A stretch of DNA of 7,724 nt from JBBIJH01 sp037446075 (GCA_037446075.1 JBBIJH010000129.1:1-7724); one strand, 5' to 3'; positions 1-6,779 are shown, numbered from the stretch's first letter. Made by a program: numbers and translations. The notes: generated from the letters alone by a model not told the origin.

Positions 1-1488
1 AATGATGACAGCCGGGACAAAATATCCGGCAACTTTGTCCACCACTCGCTGAATGGGGGCCTTGGAGCTTTGCGCTTGTTGCACCATCTCGATGATCTGC
101 GCCAGCGCCGTATCTTTACCCACTTTCGTTGCGCGGAATTTGAACGAACCGGTTTTGTTGATTGTTCCACCGATCACCTCGTCGCCTTCATGCTTTTCTG
201 CAGGGATCGATTCACCGGTGATCATGGACTCGTCGACTGCGGAGGCACCTTCAACAACGATTCCGTCAACGGGAATCTTCTCGCCAGGCCGAACGACCAC
301 GATATCATCCAACACAACTTCCTCCACCGGGATGTCGATCTGATCTCCATCACGAACCACCCTGGCGGTTTTCGCCTGTAGGCTGATCAGTTTCTTTATC
401 GCTTCTGAACTTTTTCCTTTCGCGCGAATTTCCAAGGCCATTCCGAGATCAACGAGAGCTACGACCACAAAAACGACATCGTAGAATTGCTCTGCCAACT
501 CCTCTTTAGGAAATATTCCCGGAAAGAGCACAGCCACGGTTGAATACAACCATGCAGCTGAGATACCAGTGGCGATGAGCGTATGCATGTTCGCAGAGTG
601 ATTCTTAAGAGCAGCCCACATCCCGAAGTAGAAGTGCGAGCCGGACCAGAACAACACGGGCAACGCGAGCACCCCCATCGCCATCCAGATGGTGCGTAGT
701 AAACCAGTTCCCGGCTGGAGTTCAGAAGGGAGGCCAAACAACCTGGGGTAGCTGAATAGGACAACAGGGATCGAGAGTACCGCAGCGAACATAAACTTCC
801 GCATCAGTGTCCTGTACTCCTGCGCTCTGGCTTTCTCCGTCTCGTCGACGGGTTCTTCGGCCTTCTTCTCCTCTTTGCCCGGTGAAACTGAATCATACGT
901 TTTGTATCCCAATCGCTCGATAGTCGACTTGATGTCTTTGACTTGGACTGCTGTCGGGATGTAGTCGATCAGGGCGGATTCGGTTCCGAGATCGACACTG
1001 GCGGCGAGGACGCCGGGACTCCGCCGGAGTTGTGTTTCAATTTTGTCCACGCATGAGGCGCAGTGCATCCCTCCGATGCCAAGCCTGAGCGTTGCGCGGC
1101 CCGACCGATAACCGGCTCTCTTGATAGCGCCGACGATCTCTTCCGTTCCTACTTCTTCGGGGCGATAGTCAACATAGGCCTTCTCCGTTGAGTAGTTAAC
1201 GCTTGCCCGCCTTATGCCCGGCAATTTCTTGACCTCCTTTTCAATTCTTACCGTACACGCAGCACAGTCCATGCCCACAATGGGGATTTGCAAATGTTCT
1301 GTACCATCACTCGAGCTTCGGTTGGTGGCCTTCGTAACAGTGGATCTCTTCACGTACTTCGTCGGCTCGGCATCAAATTTTGATTTGCATGCAACCGAGC
1401 AGAATTCGTAAGGTATCCCGCCGTACGTGGAACGGAACTCGGACGGGCTTTTCACTTCCATGCCGCAAACTGGATCGCGATTTGGCAT
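1..1488 (-). CDS. copA: P1B-type heavy-metal (probably Cu+) transporting ATPase, N-terminal part, runs off left edge
   Basis: Inner-membrane ATPase expected to export Cu+ (or Ag+) from the cytoplasm using ATP. The 496 codons in the window show, in order: an N-terminal YHS/TRASH-like metal-binding domain (residues 4-46; DPVCGM with C8, then C30 and C34); two HMA domains with GMDCAAC (72-78) and GMHCASC (140-146); a charged linker (about 204-224); four membrane segments (about 229-251, 263-285, 300-323, 335-353); and the actuator domain with the TGES dephosphorylation loop at 424-427. The CPC metal site, DKTG phosphorylation site and ATP-binding domain lie beyond base 1, so metal specificity is inferred from the YHS and HMA domains and the neighbours. 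I chose the ATG at 1488 because a consensus AGGAGG sits 5 bases upstream and the protein then begins directly at the YHS domain. An in-frame ATG at 1563, overlapping the stop of the upstream YHS gene, would add 25 residues but has a poor ribosome-binding site. Confidence 0.95.
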   Translation of the reverse strand, partial: MPNRDPVCGMEVKSPSEFRSTYGGIPYEFCSVACKSKFDAEPTKYVKRSTVTKATNRSSSDGTEHLQIPIVGMDCAACTVRIEKEVKKLPGIRRASVNYSTEKAYVDYRPEEVGTEEIVGAIKRAGYRSGRATLRLGIGGMHCASCVDKIETQLRRSPGVLAASVDLGTESALIDYIPTAVQVKDIKSTIERLGYKTYDSVSPGKEEKKAEEPVDETEKARAQEYRTLMRKFMFAAVLSIPVVLFSYPRLFGLPSELQPGTGLLRTIWMAMGVLALPVLFWSGSHFYFGMWAALKNHSANMHTLIATGISAAWLYSTVAVLFPGIFPKEELAEQFYDVVFVVVALVDLGMALEIRAKGKSSEAIKKLISLQAKTARVVRDGDQIDIPVEEVVLDDIVVVRPGEKIPVDGIVVEGASAVDESMITGESIPAEKHEGDEVIGGTINKTGSFKFRATKVGKDTALAQIIEMVQQAQSSKAPIQRVVDKVAGYFVPAVII

Positions 1489-1492
1489 GAGG

Positions 1493-1499
1493 TCCTCCT
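1493..1499 (-). promoter_or_regulatory. Shine-Dalgarno site deciding the CopA-like start
   Basis: On the minus strand AGGAGGA lies 5 bases (counted from AGGAGG) before the ATG at 1488. It is a full-consensus site and is the reason for preferring this start over the in-frame ATG at 1563, which has only a weak AGAAG upstream. Confidence 0.8.
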
Positions 1500-1562
1500 G
1501 ATGAAGTTGGAGTCTGAAGCTAATTTTAGATTCTTCCGGCAAGAGGGACTTATCGTGTTTCA

Positions 1563-1745
1563 TTACTTCTGTCGGATCTTATGTCTACCGTATCGACGAT
1601 ACCGTTCGGTATATCTCTTAGGGTCGTTTTCGAACTGATTCTGACAGAGTGGGCAGCAAAGGAAATAAATCTCGCCCTCATAATGGGAGCGAGTGTATGC
1701 TTTGTTCGCATTCATCCTTCTTCCGCAGACAGGATCGTGGTGCAT
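1563..1745 (-). CDS. Small YHS-domain metal-binding protein
   Basis: A 60-residue, probably cytoplasmic protein made almost entirely of one YHS domain. It opens with MHHDPVCGRRM (C7), has a cysteine cluster C30, C31, C34 and continues FENDPKRY, the usual YHS pattern. YHS domains occur in and beside copper and other heavy-metal ATPases, where they probably bind or hand over the metal; that role is inferred here. The basic tail (about 46-60, rich in R, K and Y) is not part of the domain. The spacing of C30 and C34 matches the YHS domain at the start of the next gene, the ATPase. The ATG at 1745 has a consensus AGGAGG that overlaps the stop codon of the preceding membrane-protein gene. The stop codon TAA shares a base with an ATG (TAATG), and the ATPase's preferred start is 74 bases downstream. 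Confidence 0.9.
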   Translation of the reverse strand: MHHDPVCGRRMNANKAYTRSHYEGEIYFLCCPLCQNQFENDPKRYTERYRRYGRHKIRQK

Positions 1746-1751
1746 AACATG

Positions 1752-1759
1752 TCCTCCTA
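1752..1759 (-). promoter_or_regulatory. Shine-Dalgarno site overlapping the upstream stop codon
   Basis: On the minus strand TAGGAGGA contains both the TAG stop of the 793-residue membrane-protein gene and the AGGAGG site for the YHS gene (ATG at 1745). Ribosomes ending on the first gene therefore sit on the start site of the second, which suggests translational coupling. It also shows that TAG is used as a normal stop in this genome. Confidence 0.75.
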
Positions 1760-4138
1760 ATGATTCTCTCCTAAGACTAGCTCTCCTTGTCTAGAGGCAA
1801 AATGCATGGACAGTGCTGCGAGGAGATAAGAGAAAGCTCCGAAAATCAAGCTCCAGGTGTATCCCGCCGAAATAGCTATGGCGACGGCAAGGGCACTGCC
1901 AACAACAGAGGCGCTGCCGTTGATAGCCCACATCCAGGGTATAGAGGGCTTGCCGAGATGCAACTCAGCGACTCTTAATCCAATTGGGAACATCAAGCCC
2001 ATCGGCACGCCTTGGACAAAGAGTATGATAGCACTAATGGCGAGTTGTGTCTGTAAAGAAGAACCGTGCAAAGCAGCGAACACCGCCGGAATGAAAATCA
2101 ATAAGCAAGATGCCGTTACGGCGCTTAAGAAACCCCCGAGGATGGCAACCCTGTCCGTGGAGTTCCGCGAAACGAAGCTCCCCACGCCGCTGCCAACAAG
2201 AAGCGACGCAAGCATTACTGCCAGTGTGCGCGACGGATCGCCGAGATAAAAGATGAACCTTTGAAACAGGGCGAGCTCAAGGACGATGTAGCCAACTCCG
2301 ATTGCCACAAAGAAGATTGGAAGCCACCACGAGAACCGCCGGCCTTCCTGTGAACGACCGAGTGACCTGTAACCGGGCACAAGCGCCACAACAGCAAGGG
2401 CCACCAGGGCAAGCCAGAGCACGGTTAGGACGGCCTCAGGTACGCCGAAGCTGTATTGGAAAAAGAAAGGACGGTCATCGGTGGCGGGGACAAAGTTGAA
2501 CCCTGTGCCGCGTTCTAGAAGATTCAGGGACAATTTTCCTTCAGCAAGAGCGATAAAGGCAGGGTTCATCATTGGTATGCCAGCATCCACGGTTGTCGGG
2601 AGGGGAGGACGCAGTAACTTTTGCTCGACACCCGGAATATATGAATACCGCGAGTCAAACGTCGCTGTGTGTACAGCAGCGTGGAGAAAATCGCTTTCTT
2701 CGTTCTGCAATGGAGTCTTCCGCAAGCCGAATAGCGGCATCATCGCCGAGCCAAGAATATATAGGTGCCTCATTCCTTGCTGCACTGTGAGGCCTTCATC
2801 CTGCATAGCTGCAATCGCTGTGGTCATCATCTTGGTGATTTCGGGCATCCCGTGGGCCATGATGAGCAGGCTGCCTTCATCAGTGAGGTGGCGGTGGTAG
2901 TCGGTAAACGCTTCTTTCGTGAAAAGATAGCTTTCCGAGAGAACGAATGCGTTCAGACTGCGGCTGCTCTTTGTGATAGGCATAAACAACATAATCAGAT
3001 CATACTTCTCCGTGCTGTGCCGCAAGAAGTTCCGACCTTCGGCAACAACGACATCAACGTTATCAAAGTCTGTGTAAATACCGCCGTTGAAATTACGATA
3101 GTCCCTGACAATCTCGACTATCTCTGGATTGATTTCGACAGCAGTGATTTCTCTGAACGCGGCTTTCAACGTCAGCAACACGTCTCGTCCGCCTCCCGGG
3201 CCGATGATGAGGGCATTGTCTTTTTGCTCGTCTCGTAAATTCAGCAACGGAATCATACCGGCAAATTCCTGTGTCGCTTGCAGGAGCATTCTTGAAGAAT
3301 CCGCGAGGTCGCCGTTGAAGCGCAGCATGTTGGTTCCAGCTGCTCCATCGATGAACAGACTCATCATCGTGGAATCGCCGTGAAATCGGACGAGGTCCGT
3401 CCGGCCGAAAGTGCTCCAGCGAGAATCCACGACTGTCGCAGTGCCTCCCTGCAGCGCCATAAGACGATACAGATCTTTGTCGGGATTCTTTCCGATTGGA
3501 ACTTCTCCCAACATAGCGTTCCCCCTGTTGAGATAGAAAACGCCTGCAATAAGAAGGGCCGTAGGAAGTGTGATGAAGGTTCTTGTCCCCCATGGGCGCT
3601 TCAGTTCACCAGCCGCTCCAGCAAAGCCCAGGATCGCTGCAAGGAGGATGATCGATTGCCCTGGGCCTAACGCAGGCAGCAGCAAAGGTATGGAGAGGGC
3701 GCCTGCCGCCGCACCCGTAAGATCAGCTGCGTACAAGATGCCAGTCATAGATGTCAACAGCCGAAAGAATCTTGAGAGAATAAACCCCGTGACCGCAAAA
3801 GGCAAGCCTGCCGATAGCGCCAAGATGAACAGTCCTCCCTCCAGTCCTATTATCAGGACCAATCCTGTTGAGATTACAAGAACAACTGAGCTCCAGCTTA
3901 GCCATAACCCTGGCGACACTCCAGTCTTACGGTCTGCCCGGTTTGCGAGGTAGTATTCAACCACGGCACCCGCTGAGACGCCCAACAGAGAAACCCCTAT
4001 GATCAAGAAGAGATATTGGCTTGTCAACAGGACCGATGCAATCCTCGTCAAAAGAATCTCATACGCAAGCATTGCGGCAGAGACGGCGAACACTGCCACT
4101 ACTGCATATGGAGGCGAGAGGGTTTTGGTTCCGTTCAT
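1757..4138 (-). CDS. Polytopic membrane protein with central spermidine-synthase/SAM-methyltransferase-like domain
   Basis: A 793-residue inner-membrane protein in three parts. An N-terminal block has about seven membrane helices (roughly residues 11-203). A soluble Rossmann-like domain follows (about 215-560), and a C-terminal block has about seven more helices (568-780). The soluble domain has the nucleotide-binding loop GPGGGRD at 313-319 and the acidic end of strand 2 in AVEINPE (333-339; E335), as in spermidine synthases and class I methyltransferases. TDDRPFFF (553-560) and the segment WMWAINGSASVVGS (735-748) are typical of the membrane-bound 'spermidine synthase-like' family as I know it. 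The Asp-rich DxxDP segment that positions polyamine substrates in true aminopropyltransferases is not seen: after KYDLIML (378-384) the chain reads FMPITKSS. Polyamine synthesis is therefore doubtful and the substrate unknown. The ATG at 4138 has TAGGAGAG upstream, 34 bases after the HtrA-like gene, and the stop TAG overlaps the next ribosome-binding site. Confidence 0.9.
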   Translation of the reverse strand: MNGTKTLSPPYAVVAVFAVSAAMLAYEILLTRIASVLLTSQYLFLIIGVSLLGVSAGAVVEYYLANRADRKTGVSPGLWLSWSSVVLVISTGLVLIIGLEGGLFILALSAGLPFAVTGFILSRFFRLLTSMTGILYAADLTGAAAGALSIPLLLPALGPGQSIILLAAILGFAGAAGELKRPWGTRTFITLPTALLIAGVFYLNRGNAMLGEVPIGKNPDKDLYRLMALQGGTATVVDSRWSTFGRTDLVRFHGDSTMMSLFIDGAAGTNMLRFNGDLADSSRMLLQATQEFAGMIPLLNLRDEQKDNALIIGPGGGRDVLLTLKAAFREITAVEINPEIVEIVRDYRNFNGGIYTDFDNVDVVVAEGRNFLRHSTEKYDLIMLFMPITKSSRSLNAFVLSESYLFTKEAFTDYHRHLTDEGSLLIMAHGMPEITKMMTTAIAAMQDEGLTVQQGMRHLYILGSAMMPLFGLRKTPLQNEESDFLHAAVHTATFDSRYSYIPGVEQKLLRPPLPTTVDAGIPMMNPAFIALAEGKLSLNLLERGTGFNFVPATDDRPFFFQYSFGVPEAVLTVLWLALVALAVVALVPGYRSLGRSQEGRRFSWWLPIFFVAIGVGYIVLELALFQRFIFYLGDPSRTLAVMLASLLVGSGVGSFVSRNSTDRVAILGGFLSAVTASCLLIFIPAVFAALHGSSLQTQLAISAIILFVQGVPMGLMFPIGLRVAELHLGKPSIPWMWAINGSASVVGSALAVAIAISAGYTWSLIFGAFSYLLAALSMHFASRQGELVLGENH

Positions 4139-4172
4139 TCGTGCTCTCTCCTAATGCAAGTCCCTGCGGATT

Positions 4173-5333
4173 TCATGGCTCTGTCCGTCTTCCCAACATG
4201 ACCGTCGTCTTGTGCTTTTGTCCAGCCCGAGCGTATGTGATCTCCACACTTTCATCTGGCTTGTGGCGTAATAGCAGATTGATGAAAGGGGTGCTCTCAC
4301 TAAGCTCTTCATCACTAATCTTCGTGATGATATCGCCCTCACGCAATCCTCTGTTCGAAGCGGGTCCCCCCTTGCTGACGTTCGTGATGTATGCCCCCCA
4401 CTTCAACGGGAGTTTGAATCTCTGAGCCATGTCTGGCGTCACTAGTTGCCACTGAACACCCAGAAGCGGGCGAGTGACGTAGCCTTGCTTGATCAATTGC
4501 CTGGTGATAGCCTTCACCGTATTCGATGCAATTGCAAAGCCGATTCCTTCGGCCATGTCGCTGACACCACGACCGCCTCGAACCACCAACGTATTGATTC
4601 CGATGATCTGTCCGGCCAAGTTCACGAGTGGCCCGCCGGAGTTTCCTCGGTTGATGGCCGCGTCAGTCTGCACGAGGTCTTCCATCTGGAATCCCTCAGC
4701 TGTCTGTAGGGCGCGCCCGGTGGCACTGACCACACCAACTGTCACAGTATTCTGGAACTCGCCCAGCGGTGAACCGATGGCAACGACAGTCTCACCGGGC
4801 TTAAGCACATCCGAGGTGCCAAGCTCCGCAACTGTGACACTGATCCCCCTCACCTGCAGCACCGCCAGATCTGCAAACTGGTCTGTGCCCACGAGTTGTG
4901 CAGGAACCGTGCGTCCATCGCAAAGGATTACCTCCAGCGATTTATTGTCCCGGACAACGTGGCTGTTCGTGCTGATGTCGCCGTCTTCAGAAATGAAGAC
5001 CCCTGAGCCTGATGCTCTTGTATCCGTATCCCTTGGACCGAAAAGTGCACCGAAATCGCCACTGGCAAGATGGTTGATCACCGTCACGACTGCTGGGCTA
5101 ACTTTCGCTGCCGCTTCTATAACGGCAGACTGAACATCAACTGCGCGCACTCCCTCAGCCTCAATATGAACGGGAGTCTCACTCCGGATTTGGGTTCGCG
5201 TTTGATTTGACGGGTCAGTGACGTGAGAATCTACGACGAGATATACGACACCTCCCCCAAGGAGCCCGCCGAAGAATGCAACCACGGCGACCGCGATTGC
5301 TGCTCTTGAGAATACATACCTAGGTTCGGTCAT
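4173..5333 (-). CDS. htrA: Membrane-anchored HtrA/DegS-like serine protease with one PDZ domain
   Basis: A 386-residue periplasm-facing serine endoprotease of family S1C. Residues 10-34 form one hydrophobic segment with no obvious signal-peptidase site, so it probably acts as an anchor. The trypsin-like domain (about 70-280) has all three catalytic residues: H125 in STNSHVV, D155 in FADLAV, and S232 in RGNSGGP. GIGFAIAS (263-270) is the usual substrate-site strand. A single PDZ domain follows (about 286-380; GGPASNRGLREGDII at 322-336) for binding substrate C-termini. One transmembrane anchor plus one PDZ is the layout of DegS; DegP has two PDZ domains and a cleaved signal. HtrA proteases degrade or cleave misfolded envelope proteins, and DegS starts regulated proteolysis of an anti-sigma factor. 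No anti-sigma gene is visible here. The gene begins 15 bases after the lycopene-cyclase-domain gene, with AAGG about 13 bases upstream of the ATG, a weak and distant site. Confidence 0.95.
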   Translation of the reverse strand: MTEPRYVFSRAAIAVAVVAFFGGLLGGGVVYLVVDSHVTDPSNQTRTQIRSETPVHIEAEGVRAVDVQSAVIEAAAKVSPAVVTVINHLASGDFGALFGPRDTDTRASGSGVFISEDGDISTNSHVVRDNKSLEVILCDGRTVPAQLVGTDQFADLAVLQVRGISVTVAELGTSDVLKPGETVVAIGSPLGEFQNTVTVGVVSATGRALQTAEGFQMEDLVQTDAAINRGNSGGPLVNLAGQIIGINTLVVRGGRGVSDMAEGIGFAIASNTVKAITRQLIKQGYVTRPLLGVQWQLVTPDMAQRFKLPLKWGAYITNVSKGGPASNRGLREGDIITKISDEELSESTPFINLLLRHKPDESVEITYARAGQKHKTTVMLGRRTEP

Positions 5334-5348
5334 TTCTAATTCGCTGCC

Positions 5349-6056
5349 TTATGAAGCTTTTGGTATCGATTTGATTCTGTACCAACTCAGGTGTTCATAG
5401 TAACTCGACCAGAGCATCCCGAAAGTGAAAGCAAACATCAACTCTTCAAGTGGTACGCCGACGACGAGAATGCCCGAGAGTGCTGGCAAATTCCAGACTT
5501 GTTGGACATACCCGGGAGTAATCAAGTCTATCAGGAAGAAGTACAGAAAGTAGAACACCAGGAAGATCGCCCCACCGACCCAGATCTTCTTTTTCAAGTC
5601 AGGCCGGCACCACAGGGCTGCCACTCCACCAAGGAACATCGAGCCACTCCCCACATAGATCGCATTCCACCCTGTAAAGAAGAAAACGGGGAAGAGGACA
5701 AACGGGGAGAGGAGCGCCCAGAAGTGGAATCGATGTCTCCGATGATGCTTTTCGACGGCACTCATTTGTTCATGTTCGACTTTGAACAGCAGGTCATACA
5801 TTACAACTCCCAGCCCACCTATCGCGAAGCAGAAGATGAGGCTTTCAATATCGAAACCTGTTCTTCGCGCCAGGTCGAACAGGGAGGGGGGATTCCAATA
5901 CTCTGGGACGAAGAGAGGTTCAGTTAGGCCGAAGGGCATGGTGAGCACGCTCGCCCAAAGCATCCTCTTTCGCGCCCCGCGCTTCAGGACGAACACTGCC
6001 AGCCAGATGGCCAAGAAACCAAGCGCCCAGAGCAGCCAAACTAGATTGTCAGGCAT
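5349..6056 (-). CDS. Lycopene-cyclase-domain integral membrane protein with two internal repeats
   Basis: A 235-residue protein with about seven membrane helices (near 4-24, 32-50, 70-91, 111-129, 133-150, 157-178, 192-218). It resembles the CrtYc/CrtYd (CarR) type of lycopene cyclase domain. The two halves repeat: TEPLFVPEYW (45-54) followed by DIESLIFCFAIGGL (69-82) corresponds to TPGYVQQVW (180-188) followed by PLEELMFAFTFGML (202-215). E71 lines up with E204, and the F, F, G spacing is kept at an offset of 133 residues. PxEE (202-205) is the signature associated with this cyclase family. Cyclisation of lycopene to beta-carotene-type ends is possible, but no other carotenoid gene is in the window, so the substrate is open. 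The ATG at 6056 is the only start, because a TAA lies in frame four codons upstream. Its ribosome-binding site is weak. The HtrA gene follows after 15 bases. Confidence 0.8.
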   Translation of the reverse strand: MPDNLVWLLWALGFLAIWLAVFVLKRGARKRMLWASVLTMPFGLTEPLFVPEYWNPPSLFDLARRTGFDIESLIFCFAIGGLGVVMYDLLFKVEHEQMSAVEKHHRRHRFHFWALLSPFVLFPVFFFTGWNAIYVGSGSMFLGGVAALWCRPDLKKKIWVGGAIFLVFYFLYFFLIDLITPGYVQQVWNLPALSGILVVGVPLEELMFAFTFGMLWSSYYEHLSWYRIKSIPKAS

Positions 6057-6095
6057 GATGAGCTCTTAAGGTGTCCCGGGATTAGCCCTTCGAAT

Positions 6096-6135
6096 GCCGG
6101 AGCCGGTTGGACATCGTTTCCATTCCAGCTCCGGC
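6096..6135. repeat. Inverted repeat in the 87-base gap before the lycopene-cyclase-domain gene
   Basis: GCCGGAGC at 6096-6103 is matched perfectly by GCTCCGGC at 6128-6135, with a 24-base loop. There is no T tract after it on the transcribed strand, so it is not a standard terminator. It could be an mRNA stem that protects or separates the methionine-rich message, or chance. It lies in the longest intergenic gap of the cluster (6057-6143). Confidence 0.4.
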
Positions 6136-6143
6136 TATTCCAC

Positions 6144-6542
6144 TCAATGATGTTCCTCATGATCCTTCTTCTCTTTCTCATCCTTCTTCTTGTCTGCCGG
6201 CTTCTTCTGCATCATGTCATGCTTCATCATGCCCCCGCCCATCATCTTCATCATCATGGAGTGCATCTCACTGTCATCCATCATCTTCTTGCACATCTCC
6301 ATCATGGAGGCAGAATCAACCTTCGCATGATGCATCATCTTGTCCATCATCATCATTCGCATGTGCTTATCGGAGGCGATCTGATCCATCATCATGCTCA
6401 TCATGGATGAATCTTTCATCATCTCCATCATCTGCATATGCTTCTGTTGATCCATCCCCTTCTGCTGCTTTTCTTGGGGCAAGGCTGCAACGAAGAGAAT
6501 GACCAACCCTGCAGCAAGTGCTGCGAACGCGAACCGTTTCAT
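6144..6542 (-). CDS. Exported methionine/histidine-rich protein, probable Cu/Ag binder
   Basis: A 132-residue low-complexity protein with an N-terminal basic and hydrophobic segment (KR at 2-3, hydrophobic to about 21). This looks like a signal peptide, possibly cut near 22, or an uncleaved anchor. It carries 34 Met (33 of them within residues 30-111, about 40% of that stretch), nine His and a single Cys (C84). Met pairs recur every few residues with K, D, E, S and H between them, a pattern that could place thioethers along a helix face. A lysine/acid-rich tail (113-132) ends in DHEEHH. Methionine clusters bind Cu(I) and Ag(I) in CusF, CopC/PcoC and CTR proteins, so a periplasmic copper buffer or chaperone is likely, though no named family is recognised. 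The ATG at 6542 has AAAGGAG upstream. The broken SHOCT gene ends 21 bases before it. Alternative: a structural low-complexity protein unrelated to metal. Confidence 0.85.
   Translation of the reverse strand: MKRFAFAALAAGLVILFVAALPQEKQQKGMDQQKHMQMMEMMKDSSMMSMMMDQIASDKHMRMMMMDKMMHHAKVDSASMMEMCKKMMDDSEMHSMMMKMMGGGMMKHDMMQKKPADKKKDEKEKKDHEEHH
6210..6455 (-). repeat. ATG-rich low-complexity tract encoding the Met clusters
   Basis: This is the part of the Met-rich gene that encodes residues 30-111. It is dominated by tandem and near-tandem ATG codons (CAT on the plus strand), interspersed with GAT, AAG and CAC. The tract makes long shadow frames on the plus strand that read as His-rich or Ser/Pro-rich protein. 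Such triplet-rich DNA can expand or contract by slippage, so the length of the Met core may vary among relatives. Confidence 0.6.
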
Positions 6543-6563
6543 GGCCGTTTCTCCTTTCTTTTG

Positions 6564-6778
6564 TTAGATGAGGTCTTTCTTCTTACTATCAAACTCCTCC
6601 TTAGAGATTTCTTCTGGAGCCTAGCGCTTCTTGAGAATCTCCAAAGCGGAGTCTTCTCTGCTTGATTGTGATCTTTCACCAGTGATTGCTCTGACCACCA
6701 AGTGGATTACGCCGATCACAACTACCCACCAGAACATCATCATGGACTAACCACCCAAAACCAATCGAACCAGTGCAT
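6564..6778 (-). pseudogene. Broken small SHOCT-domain membrane protein gene (frameshift plus in-frame TAG)
   Basis: Three pieces together make one small SHOCT protein. Piece one, from the ATG at 6778 behind a consensus AGGAGG, reads MHWFDWFWVVSP and stops at TGA (6740-6742). Piece two starts at overlapping ATGs (6743-6735) in another frame. It gives a membrane helix, MMMFWWVVVIGVIHLVV, then RAITGE and the start of the SHOCT motif, DSALEILKKR (31-40). It is stopped by TAG at 6621-6623. Piece three continues in the same frame as APEEISKEEFDSKKKDLI to TAA at 6564-6566. Intact SHOCT domains read like ALEILKxRYAxGEISKEEFxxKKxxL, so the TAG sits where Tyr (TAT/TAC) is expected, one base change away. 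MHWF-type starts are common in such proteins, which points to a single lost base or similar near 6743. Two independent lesions argue for decay. Alternatives are sequencing error, or a functional 40-residue truncated product. Confidence 0.75.
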
Positions 6779-6779
6779 T

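Noticed and set aside
1516..1536. Possible hairpin between the YHS gene and the ATPase gene
   Set aside because: The pairing is short, A/T-rich and bulged, with no T tract. It is too weak to call a terminator or regulatory stem.
2481..2900. Long plus-strand frame opposite the spermidine-synthase-like gene, and similar plus-strand frames at 3570-3953 and 4489-5133
   Set aside because: All lie opposite strongly supported minus-strand genes with intact motifs. Their translations are low-complexity shadows without recognisable domains.
6107..6502. Plus-strand frames over the Met-rich gene that read as Ser/Pro-rich or His-rich proteins
   Set aside because: They are the complement of ATG-rich codons (CAT triplets). 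They lack a good ribosome-binding site, and the minus-strand frame has a signal-like start and a consensus ribosome-binding site.
6621..6623. Amber codon read as pyrrolysine or another recoded residue
   Set aside because: TAG is a plain stop for the 793-residue gene at 1757-1759. The family residue here is Tyr, one base from TAG, and a second lesion lies upstream, so decay or read error is simpler.
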